DNA of 35,092 nucleotides from Chrysochromulina parva (lineage: Eukaryota > Haptophyta > Prymnesiales > Chrysochromulinaceae), in assembly GCA_002887195.1 (NCBI GenBank), contig PJAB01000191.1, positions 1-35,092 on the forward strand, written 5' to 3'. The notes beneath the pieces were generated by a model. It had not been told where the DNA came from. It worked only from the letters and a program-made list of their open reading frames with translations, and did no database searches. Below are positions 16,701 through 23,832 of this stretch, piece after piece. Both the position numbers and the translations under genes were made by a program. The stretch's first letter is position 1; each line of letters begins with the position of its first letter.

Positions 16701-19338
16701 CTCGTATGACAACGGCAGCTGCCCACCGCCTGTCCCGGGCTGCACGAACCCCCAGGCCGTCAACTACCAAGCGAGCGCCACTTACTGCCCCACGGGCAAC
16801 TGCTGCGTGATGGCCACGCCCGTGTATGGCTGCATGAACTCGGACGCCCTCAACTTCGACCCGTCTGCCACGTACAGCAACGCAACGTGCATTCCCCGCG
16901 TCCGGGGCTGCACGAACACGGCGGCAGCCAACTACAACGCGATCTACAACACGCTGCTCCCCGGCTCGTGCATCTTCTTCGGTTGCATGAACTCGATGGC
17001 TTCCAATTACAATGCGCAGGCCACGATTAGCGACGGATCGTGCCCGAACATCCCAGGCTGCACCGTCCGTGACGCGCTCAACTACAACGCGGTCTACAAT
17101 GTGCAGCTGGCTGGCTCGTGCTCTTTCGGCGGCTGCACCGACTCCACCAATGCCAACTACAACGCGCTGAACACCTTTTTCATCCCGGGCTCATGTGCTA
17201 CGTCGGGCCGCCGCCTCGAAGTAGACGCTCCGGGTCGCCGGCTGCAGACGTCAACTTCGGGCTGCATGGACCCTGCCGCGTCGACCTATTCGGCCGCTGC
17301 CACGTCGCACGTTCAGTCGATGTGCACGTACCACGTCCTGGGCTGCACGGACGTAAACGCGTTCAACTACGTGGCGGCGGCCACGCTGGGCAACCCCAAT
17401 GCCACCTCGTCGTGCATTCCCCGTGTCACCGGCTGCATGGCGACCGGGGCGCTCAACTACAACAGCACCGCCAACGTCCAGGGCTCGTGCACGTACGCCG
17501 TCCAGGGCTGCACGGACCCTGCCGCCAGCAACTACATGGCCGCGGCCAACGTCAACGTCGCCTCGTTGTGCGTGTACGTCATTAACGGCTGCACGAGCCC
17601 TCTGGCCGCGAACTACAACCCCGCGGCCACCGTCGACAACGGCGGATGCACGTGGCCAGTGCGTGGCTGCGAGAACCCGACGGCCACGAACTATGTGGCC
17701 GGCGTCACGACTGGGTTTGCCACCGAGTGTCTTTACTCTGTCCCGGGCTGCACGCTTGCGTCGGCAACCAACTTCAACCCGAACGCCACCGTTGACGACG
17801 GCAGCTGTGTCGTGGCTTCGCCGCCGCCCAGGCCGCCGCCGCCGCTTCTTCCACCGCCCCCGCCGTATCCACCCCCGCCGCCCTTTCCGCCGCCCCCCAC
17901 GCCGCCCCCCAAACCCCCTCCCCCGCCGCCGCGGCCACCCTCGCCGCCGCCCTCACCAGGCTTTCCGCCCCGCAGTCCACCGCCGCCGCCCATGTTTCCC
18001 GGGAGCCTCTTGGGCCTCTCGTTAACCCCCGCAGACTCGGGCCCCATCATCGCCGCCGTCGTGGGGAGCGCCGCCGTGCTCGTCGTCTTCGCCCTCCTCC
18101 TTGCGATCTACTACAGAGGCAACATGAAACGTCATCGGGCCAAGACCTTCGGTGGCCCCGCGCCCACCGGGGCCACCGAGCTGGCCCAGATCAACGTGAA
18201 GGAGAAGTACAAGCCCATCCCCATGAACCAGATCGCATACGGCGACGAGCTCGGCGCCGGCGCCTTCGGCGTCGTCTACAAGTGCACGTTCCAAGCGACA
18301 AAGTGCGCCATCAAGAAGCTGCACGAGAAGGAGGAGAAGTCGGAGCACCTCGCCAAGGCACTTATGGACGAGTTCCACGTGATGAGCGCGCTGCGCCACC
18401 CGAACGTGCTGCTCACGCTCGGCATCGCCGAGGACGCGGTCGGGGGCTCCAAGGGCATCGTCATGGAGCTCATGGAGGCCTCGCTCGCCGACGTGCTCTG
18501 CCTTTCTTCCTTCGAGCAGCACACCACGTGGGAAGGCTCTTTCTTCTCCATCGCCTCGGACGTGGCCAATGGCATGGCCTACATCCATTTCAACAACATG
18601 CTGCATCGCGACCTCAAGCCGGGCAATGTGCTCCTTGATGCTCAGTGGGTGGCCAAGATTGCCGACTTTGGCACCGTCTTCGACACGTCCGATGGCGCCA
18701 TCTCGGAGAAGGTTGACATCCAGGGCACGCCGCCCTACATGGCGCCTGAGATCGTCAAGTTGAATGAGTACGACAAACCGGTGGACGTGTGGGCCTTCGG
18801 GTGCGTGCTCGCGCACATGGGCTCCAAGCGCCCCCCGTACGCGTGGCTTCAGCACATCGAGACGCCCAAGCAGCTCCTCGAGGTAGTCAAGAACGGCGAG
18901 TACTCGCCGCTCGAGCTGCTCCTCGAGAGCACGACCACGCCGGACTCCATCAAAGACCTCGCCAAGAAGTGCTGCAACCCGGGTCCCATTCTGCGCCCGA
19001 CCTTTGAGCAGATTGCGGGCATGGTCACCGCCGCCATCCCCGAGGGCGTCGACCCGCGCCCCGTGGCGCGCATCAAGAACAAGCGCCCGCTGCGCACCTC
19101 GCTGCCCGAGGGGCCAACCGGATCGTCGAGCGCAGGCATCCGGCCGTCGTCGATGGACCAATCGTACCGCGATAAGTTCAAGAACCGCTCCAAGTCGTCG
19201 CTCGAGAAGTCGTACCGCCCCAACACTGACGGGGCGGAGGAGAAGCCTGCGGGTATGGCCGAGAATCCTTCGCTCTTCCAGACCTTCTCGGACACGCTCC
19301 TCACGACCTTTACACCTGGCAAGGGGGCCAAAGAGTGA
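13780..19338 (+). CDS. Receptor-like kinase: Cys-rich repeat ectodomain, one membrane helix, TKL-like kinase
   Basis: A single exon encodes 1,852 aa. In order: a short weak signal sequence; a six-Cys module (about 24-68) resembling the ShKT fold; five SDG.C.DGG.G.E...C..GTDC.DCG.R modules (near 81, 205, 574, 748, 831); two homologous DDP(D/E)(D/N)F..(L/V)LF domains (about 165-410 and 453-697); Pro-rich linkers; 15 GCTN..A.NY...A....GSC repeats (937-1345); a Pro-rich stalk; a membrane helix (about 1421-1444); and the kinase. Kinase motifs are intact: GAGAFG (1492-1497), Lys1512 in CAIKK, HRDLKPGN (Asp1611), DFG (Asp1629) and MAPE (Glu1657), so it should be active. The sequence is closest in style to tyrosine-kinase-like Ser/Thr kinases. 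A Ser/Arg-rich cytosolic tail follows. It is probably a surface sensor; the ligand is unknown. If the signal sequence proves inadequate, an upstream exon may be missing. Confidence 0.88.
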   Translation: MVTGFLGPLLLSQTSPPVGTWCSNALNSGAFYSNGLPVPCSYFTTLPTMCASFNVSRTNCPVACGTCPPPSPAPPGFIVRCTNLCSLFPLAGSDGSCSDGGPGAEFTQCVLGDDCADCGPRYVGVPPPLPPRAPPPSRPPKPPPRAPPPPAAPPAPPMQPQLDQGECAIIYVKHDDPDDFALVLFDHLFPGDKIFVTDNSYLTGCSDTCFYSSDGDCQDGGPGSEFFYCTRGTDCTDCGPRPPAFSTGETHLTYTAPTFKPAGSVLTFAQFTGPSLFLSSFDDLIVYRGTLASPQMLCGFCNRASPATVAGYDCGFSNIPGYATQPRAVWNLFHNFTNPVNEPGYFDQWIYDTRPAVLTSTGGLGAAAPMQGSRESLLAAMGQRSNWFASNTLWIPMNEVIPAAGYSITNLPPSRPPPSPMTPQPKMPPSPPAPPRPPPRPPAAPPPPPLMPGDCLFTAIVTDNPDNFGLLLFKTLGYSETIYVTDDNWLSPTGPFALNPLEPHLTFRSATNGDGRDLPPGTVLQARNFTGGILQASDLGDQLIAYVGNTSSPTFLCAIDNTVEQWFVPNPEACFETCLWASDGDCDDGGPGSEFTGSCSLGTDCTDCGTRDLSALPADRSYLPNTLVDGYSEVSYGHYDNLAYRGGYAPAGQLDFNVTRAGTVPQLRRAITRASNWLASNALGNLASFVIPSFEIYPDPPSMPPNPPSSPPLPPSPPSAPPRSPPPPRPPSPPPPAGPPFSATTLVCFNECSNYLGSLASDGSCDDGGPGAEFNQCTPGYDCEDCGPRSRPACDAGTTCGMCLMAETSNCPTAAAIALLPICRDPNGGGCSEACAYASDGFCDDGGPGAEYTLCNLGTDCTDCGFRAPSPLPFGARCRGTGLCGTNANLNNCPSGPGVNFNDVYRMAYRMLPSPPPLPPPPPPLPPPPPSPPPVGCTNTAAYNYRPFAVVDDGSCLIGGCTDSRFPAQYNPAASYDNGSCPPPVPGCTNPQAVNYQASATYCPTGNCCVMATPVYGCMNSDALNFDPSATYSNATCIPRVRGCTNTAAANYNAIYNTLLPGSCIFFGCMNSMASNYNAQATISDGSCPNIPGCTVRDALNYNAVYNVQLAGSCSFGGCTDSTNANYNALNTFFIPGSCATSGRRLEVDAPGRRLQTSTSGCMDPAASTYSAAATSHVQSMCTYHVLGCTDVNAFNYVAAATLGNPNATSSCIPRVTGCMATGALNYNSTANVQGSCTYAVQGCTDPAASNYMAAANVNVASLCVYVINGCTSPLAANYNPAATVDNGGCTWPVRGCENPTATNYVAGVTTGFATECLYSVPGCTLASATNFNPNATVDDGSCVVASPPPRPPPPLLPPPPPYPPPPPFPPPPTPPPKPPPPPPRPPSPPPSPGFPPRSPPPPPMFPGSLLGLSLTPADSGPIIAAVVGSAAVLVVFALLLAIYYRGNMKRHRAKTFGGPAPTGATELAQINVKEKYKPIPMNQIAYGDELGAGAFGVVYKCTFQATKCAIKKLHEKEEKSEHLAKALMDEFHVMSALRHPNVLLTLGIAEDAVGGSKGIVMELMEASLADVLCLSSFEQHTTWEGSFFSIASDVANGMAYIHFNNMLHRDLKPGNVLLDAQWVAKIADFGTVFDTSDGAISEKVDIQGTPPYMAPEIVKLNEYDKPVDVWAFGCVLAHMGSKRPPYAWLQHIETPKQLLEVVKNGEYSPLELLLESTTTPDSIKDLAKKCCNPGPILRPTFEQIAGMVTAAIPEGVDPRPVARIKNKRPLRTSLPEGPTGSSSAGIRPSSMDQSYRDKFKNRSKSSLEKSYRPNTDGAEEKPAGMAENPSLFQTFSDTLLTTFTPGKGAKE

Positions 19339-19992
19339 ACAGCGACGGACGCATTCGCCTCATTTAACGCATAAGTTGACGGGTCTCGAAGACGCCTCAT
19401 TTGAGATCCGCTGCCTGCGCCGCCCCTGCACGCACGCTGTGCAGCGGTTGTCGGCGAGGCTGTGGTCGCGACGACCACGGGTTGGCCGATGGCCGATGGC
19501 CGATGTCTGCTTCCATATGTACCATATTATGGTTGATCCGCTAGCCACGCCGCCCCTGCACGCACGCTGTGCAGCGGCTGTCGGCGAGGCGTATCATGCA
19601 TACGTCACCCCTGCACGCACGCTGGGCAGCGGTTGTCGGCGAGGCTGTGGTCGCGACGACCACGGGTTGGCCGATGGCCGATGGCCGATGTCTGCTTCCA
19701 TATGTACCCGATACAATTGTAGATCCGCTAGCCACGCCGCCCCTGCACGCACGCTGTGCAGCGGCTGTCGGCGAGGCGTATCATCCATACGCCGCCCCTG
19801 CACGCACGCTGTGCTTTGTCAAGTGTTGCCTAACTGTGTGCCGAGTGTGGGGGGGTGTTGGGGTCGAAGGGCCGGTTTGTTGCCAACTTCATGGTGTGCC
19901 CTTTAGTGCGAGCACCGCCGTGTCGTGTGTCACACCGTGTCAGCGATAACGGGATTATATAGTTATAGCAGACAGGTTTCCCGAACGGAATG
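19339..19992. other. Convergent intergenic region holding a repeat array
   Basis: This 654-bp interval lies between the 3' ends of the kinase and the EF-hand gene. About 400 bp of it is the repeat array annotated separately. The rest (19820-19992) includes a less GC-rich stretch near 19950-19985. No gene was seen. Confidence 0.6.
19415..19818. repeat. Satellite-like array with 185-bp higher-order period
   Basis: A core CCCCTGCACGCACGCTGTGC, mostly followed by AGCGG(C/T)TGTCGGCGAGG, occurs five times, near 19424, 19552, 19607, 19742 and 19796; the last is truncated. A longer segment starting TGTGGTCGCGACGACCACGG recurs at 19461 and 19646, a period of 185 bp. That segment has a 7-bp hairpin (GTGGTCG/CGACCAC) and three GGCCGAT units. 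Confidence 0.85.
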
Positions 19993-22900
19993 TCAAAACC
20001 GACCCAGTTCGTGCTCTGGAGGGCGCTCTAGCTTCCGTTTTGCCTCCGCGGCCACGCGTCGGTTGCGTGGACTGGCGATGGCGCCTCCGGCCTTGCTCAC
20101 AGGCGGGCTCCGGCCTGCGGGCTGCTGCCTCTTCGGAGGCGAGGGCTGGGCCTGCACCCACAGCTCGTGCCTGCTAGGCAGCGGCCCGAGATCTTGCCGG
20201 GGGTGCGCGGCTTCCAAATATGGGTGGACGCCAGAGGCGTCTACCCGGGCGTCTTGCCACGGCGTCGACCACGGCGGCGGCAGGAGCCCGTAGTAGTAAG
20301 CGTTTGCAGGGTCAGAGCCGTAGGGAAAGCTGCCCGGCGCTGTGGTGAGCACTTGCATGCAAGGCGAAACGCTCGATAGGGAGAGCACCTTGGCCGGGCT
20401 GTGGGGAAAGCTGCCCGGCCACTGGATCGGTGGAGGTGCACGTGCTAGGCTCGTGCTCGCAGGGCTCCTGTGGTAGAACTCTGGAGGGCTTCTTTGGTCG
20501 TCTGTGGTCGCTCTGCCATCGAGGGCGATCAATTGCGCGTGGCCACGTGGCCATTCGGAGCGCTCCATATTAGGCAGCTGCTCCTGGTGAGCTTCCACGT
20601 CAGCCGCATGGTCCCGAGCCCCGATGTGCTGGCGCTCCTGAAGCCTGGCCTGAAGCCGGGTCGCCTCGATGGCCTCCGTGCTGTCGCTGAAGAGAGCACG
20701 GCGCTCAACACGACGCGGCCCGGCTGCAGGGCTGGCTTGTGAGAGAGTGTGAGCGGGGATCGATGGCGAAGGTGTTGCCTGGGGCATTGAGGAGGCCCGG
20801 TAGTCGCCCTGCCGCTGGCGCTGCTGGCCGCTGGCATGCTTCTGCTGCGCGCCCTGCACGCCCCCGCCCGCCCGCAGTGGCCCACCCGAGTGCCTGTCAG
20901 ACGGCCTGTCGGGCGGAGATGGCTCACGGAGCAGCTCAGCCTCCGAAAAGCGGCTCTCGATCCGGAATCGGAGTTCCAGCCGAGCCAAAGGGCTCTGGGG
21001 AGCTGACATGGTACCCTCTGCTGTTGTCAACGACGCCGCCGCTGCAGGCGCCGATCCACTACTATCTGTCGCATGCACGAGTGCGATGTGCATCGCCGGA
21101 GCGGCCGTGGCGGCGGCCACGGCGGCCTCGATGCGGAAAGAGTACACAAACTCGCCGGGCAGGCAGCAAAGGGCGCTTGGCCCTTCCCCTCGAGCCCCCC
21201 CTACTCGAGCCCCCCCTCGTGCATTCCCCCCCCCTCGTGCATTGCCCCCCCCTCGCGGCTGGCCCAGCTGTGCACCCAACTGTGGTTGCTGCCCCCATCC
21301 CGGAATCAACTGCAACGACGAGTCGTAGACGCAGCTCTGAGCGACCACACAACGGCCGTGCATGTCGTGCGCGTCCAGCAGCAACCTCCCGTGGCCCGAT
21401 GCGCCCACGAGCTCAAGCCGCTCGTGACGGCGCACATGGACAGTGCATGCAGTCTCATGCCCTCGTGATGTAGCCTTGGATGTGGCCTCCACACCCGCCT
21501 CCACAGCCGTGGCGGCCTCGCTGGCGCCACCGAAGCGGCTGGTGGCGCCGCAGGTGGTGGCGCCGAGATGGGCGCCGAGACCGCTGCCCTCGCCACCGCT
21601 TGCTCCGGTCTCGTGGACAGTACCGCCCATCTCGGCGCCCATCTCGGGGACTCTCGTGGGCGCCGTATTGGGCGTTGGAATGGGGTCACGAGATCCCACG
21701 AGCGCCGTGCTGAGCGCGTTCCCTCCGTTGGGCATCGGCGCCGATACCGGCGCGGCCGCTGACGCGCCCAATACGGCGCTCGTGGGATGGCCGCTGATGG
21801 CCGCGGACGCGCCCAATACGGCGCTCGGTTCGAGGCAGACGACGCGTCGGAAGCTATGTCCGAAGAGCCACTCGCGTGCGCCCGTTCGGCCGCTGGTGCG
21901 GGCGAAGCGGCCTCGGGCTTGGGCTTGGATGGCCGTGGCAGCGGCGACACGCTGCTGGCCGTGCTCTGATAAGTGGTAGCGCGGCTTGAGAGCGACCTCT
22001 CGCACGCCGCCTGGCGACTGACCTGGTGACGACGACGTAGCTCCACCAGCCACTTGAGCCGCAGCGAGAGAAGCAGACGGAGGGGTGATAGCCATCCGAC
22101 CCCGCAAGTCGCGGTGGAGTTGCTCGCCGCCGTCGCCGCCGCCTACAAGCACACCGTCAAGCTTCGAGCGAAGCGTAACCACAAGAGCTTCCCAGGCACC
22201 CTCCGCCGTCTCCACGGCGAGGTCTTCATTGCTCTCAGGCTCGCCACACCCCTCCTCATCGTCGTTGTCACCATCCCCAATTGGCTTCCCAATTGCATCC
22301 CTAATTGCATCCCCAATCGGCCACCGCTGCGGCGTGGCTCCACGAGGCGTCGGCCGCGCCACAGCCGACCTCCGCGGCGTGGTGTGTGCCGGCGAGGGTA
22401 GTGCCACAGTCAGCTTGGTACTCAGCTTGGTTCGTCGCATGCGCATCTCCCTCTCGGTGACCATCCGCTCTCCGTACCCGAAGGCGCCGCCGGTGGGGAT
22501 GGCGGGCAGGCGCGGCGGGCTGGGCTGTTTCGAGAGTGACGCAACCCGCGGCGAGCTCGGCTGCTGCTTTCGCGGCGAGCTATGAATAGGCGAGCTATGA
22601 ATAGGCGAGCTATGAATAGGCGAGCTAGGCTCTTTCGAGAACGACGAGCGCGCTCGAGTTGGCGTCGTCGTGCTCACCGGCGCGCTCGGGCCGGTGCGCT
22701 CGCGCCTCGCACTCAGCTCAATCTCGCCGGCAGCTCCCGGACGGAAGGAGGCGTCGAGAGAGGGGTCTGCCCGATGAAGGAGAGCTCTGAGCTCGCTGTA
22801 CTCAATCTTGCCACTGCCGTCGATGTCAAAGGGCGCGAAGACGGCATCGATGTGCTCGCGTGACGCCTCGAACCCAAGCGCCGCGATCGCTTTCCGAAAC

Positions 22901-23655
22901 TCGCCGCGGTCGATGAGCCCATCGCCATCTTCGTCCCAAGACCGGAACAGATCGATGACGCGGATCCAATTGTCCTTGACAATGTCCCTGAGCTGCTCGA
23001 CGACGCTCCGGCTGCCGTCCGCGTGGAGGATGACCGTCGATGGGAGCACGCTGCGCACGGCACGGCTGCGATGCTTACGCAGCCTGTGCACATTCTTCGA
23101 CTCCTTGACGATCGCTCCTGCCGCTCCGTTGAGCAGCTCGTCCGCGAGCCGCACGGACTGCCCTTGGCGCAGCATGGTGTTGAGCTCCTTGTACTCGAGC
23201 TTGCCTGAGCCGTCGATGTCGAAGTCGTCAAACACCAGGTCGATCTCGGCGTTGTTCGCAAAGAAGTCGAAGCCGAGCGAGCGGATCGCGCGCCGGAATT
23301 CTTTGCGCTCGATTGTGCCGGAGCCGTCCTCGTCCCACAAACGGAAGAGGTCGATGACGCGAGTGGCCGAGCGGCTGAGAGCCTCCCGAAGCGAGGCGCG
23401 GATGTACGAGTGTAAGCTCACGCGGCCCGTCTTGCCATCGTCGAGGTCATCGAAACGGAGGCGCAGCTCCTCGTCTGTGTGGCCGCCTCGAGCTTCCTCA
23501 CGCTCGCGCACGAGTGCGCAGTACTCGTCGTAGTCGAGCATTCTGTCTGCGTTCTTGTCGTGCTGGACAAAGTCGAGCGCACTGCGCCGAACTCCCGTCT
23601 CGAAGCGCTCCTCCTCGTCGCCATAGGCAACGTCGTCCGCTTCTGGACCTTGCAT
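19993..23655 (-). CDS. EF-hand calcium-binding protein with IQ motif and long disordered tail
   Basis: A single exon of 1,220 aa starts at the ATG at 23655. Six EF-hand units lie in the first 295 residues. Five have good Ca2+ loops: DKNADRMLDYDE (33-44), DEDGSGTIERKE (108-119), DIDGSGKLEYKE (146-157), DEDGDGLIDRGE (241-252) and DIDGSGKIEYSE (277-288). The second (about 72-83, DDGKTGRVSLHS) lacks the final acidic residue and probably does not bind Ca2+. Units 3-4 and 5-6 are so alike that a pair duplication is likely. An IQ motif, IQAQARGRFAR (576-586), could bind calmodulin or the protein's own EF-hands. The remainder is Ser/Pro/Ala-rich, with tandem duplications at 20322-20419, 21761-21827 and 22574-22626. 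No membrane segment or enzyme domain was seen, so a calcium sensor or scaffold role is inferred. It shares a 177-bp promoter interval with the next gene. Confidence 0.82.
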   Translation of the reverse strand: MQGPEADDVAYGDEEERFETGVRRSALDFVQHDKNADRMLDYDEYCALVREREEARGGHTDEELRLRFDDLDDGKTGRVSLHSYIRASLREALSRSATRVIDLFRLWDEDGSGTIERKEFRRAIRSLGFDFFANNAEIDLVFDDFDIDGSGKLEYKELNTMLRQGQSVRLADELLNGAAGAIVKESKNVHRLRKHRSRAVRSVLPSTVILHADGSRSVVEQLRDIVKDNWIRVIDLFRSWDEDGDGLIDRGEFRKAIAALGFEASREHIDAVFAPFDIDGSGKIEYSELRALLHRADPSLDASFRPGAAGEIELSARRERTGPSAPVSTTTPTRARSSFSKEPSSPIHSSPIHSSPIHSSPRKQQPSSPRVASLSKQPSPPRLPAIPTGGAFGYGERMVTEREMRMRRTKLSTKLTVALPSPAHTTPRRSAVARPTPRGATPQRWPIGDAIRDAIGKPIGDGDNDDEEGCGEPESNEDLAVETAEGAWEALVVTLRSKLDGVLVGGGDGGEQLHRDLRGRMAITPPSASLAAAQVAGGATSSSPGQSPGGVREVALKPRYHLSEHGQQRVAAATAIQAQARGRFARTSGRTGAREWLFGHSFRRVVCLEPSAVLGASAAISGHPTSAVLGASAAAPVSAPMPNGGNALSTALVGSRDPIPTPNTAPTRVPEMGAEMGGTVHETGASGGEGSGLGAHLGATTCGATSRFGGASEAATAVEAGVEATSKATSRGHETACTVHVRRHERLELVGASGHGRLLLDAHDMHGRCVVAQSCVYDSSLQLIPGWGQQPQLGAQLGQPRGGGNARGGGNARGGARVGGARGEGPSALCCLPGEFVYSFRIEAAVAAATAAPAMHIALVHATDSSGSAPAAAASLTTAEGTMSAPQSPLARLELRFRIESRFSEAELLREPSPPDRPSDRHSGGPLRAGGGVQGAQQKHASGQQRQRQGDYRASSMPQATPSPSIPAHTLSQASPAAGPRRVERRALFSDSTEAIEATRLQARLQERQHIGARDHAADVEAHQEQLPNMERSEWPRGHAQLIALDGRATTDDQRSPPEFYHRSPASTSLARAPPPIQWPGSFPHSPAKVLSLSSVSPCMQVLTTAPGSFPYGSDPANAYYYGLLPPPWSTPWQDARVDASGVHPYLEAAHPRQDLGPLPSRHELWVQAQPSPPKRQQPAGRSPPVSKAGGAIASPRNRRVAAEAKRKLERPPEHELGRF
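20322..20419 (-). repeat. Direct repeat with internal 19-bp element, copy E
   Basis: AGGGAAAGCTGCCCGGC at 20322-20338 recurs as GGGGAAAGCTGCCCGGC at 20403-20419 (16 of 17). The 19-bp element gtggtgagcacttgcatgc lies between. Period 81 bp, in frame; both arms encode PGSFP. The GT...AG inside would remove 49 bp and break the frame, so it is read as coding. Confidence 0.85.
21761..21827 (-). repeat. 45-bp coding tandem duplication (SAVLGASA)
   Basis: GACGCGCCCAATACGGCGCT starts at 21761 and again at 21806. The period is a multiple of three. The intervening DNA does not contain the 19-bp element. Confidence 0.85.
22574..22626 (-). repeat. 15-bp coding repeat (SSPIH)
   Basis: CGAGCTATGAATAGG (plus-strand notation) occurs three times in a row, then breaks off in a fourth CGAGCTAGG. 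It encodes SPIHS units in the disordered tail of the EF-hand protein. Confidence 0.9.
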
Positions 23656-23832
23656 GGCGTTTTTTCGTTCGTAACGTCCGAATCATTTCAAGTTTCCTCG
23701 CATGCAGACTTGTGCAAAACACGCGATTCCTCGTCACGCAGATGCACCAACACCAGACAGCCTCGAAATATTTCGATCAAGTTTGGTCCAGTTTTCGGCT
23801 AGCATGCATGCAACGAGCCGCTGACGCCAGCT
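23656..23832. promoter_or_regulatory. 177-bp divergent (probably bidirectional) promoter interval
   Basis: The EF-hand gene starts at 23655 on the minus strand and the next gene at 23833 on the plus strand. The interval is markedly less GC-rich than its flanks and includes TTTTTTCGTTCG next to the EF-hand start, and AATATTTCGATCAAG and GCATGCATGC towards the plus-strand gene. Both transcripts must start inside it or overlap it. No defined core element was recognised. Confidence 0.6.

Noticed and set aside
20342..20391. A GT...AG intron in the EF-hand gene around the 19-bp element
   Set aside because: On the minus strand CAAG|GTGCTC...CACCACAG looks like an intron, but it is 49 bp long and removal would break an otherwise open frame.
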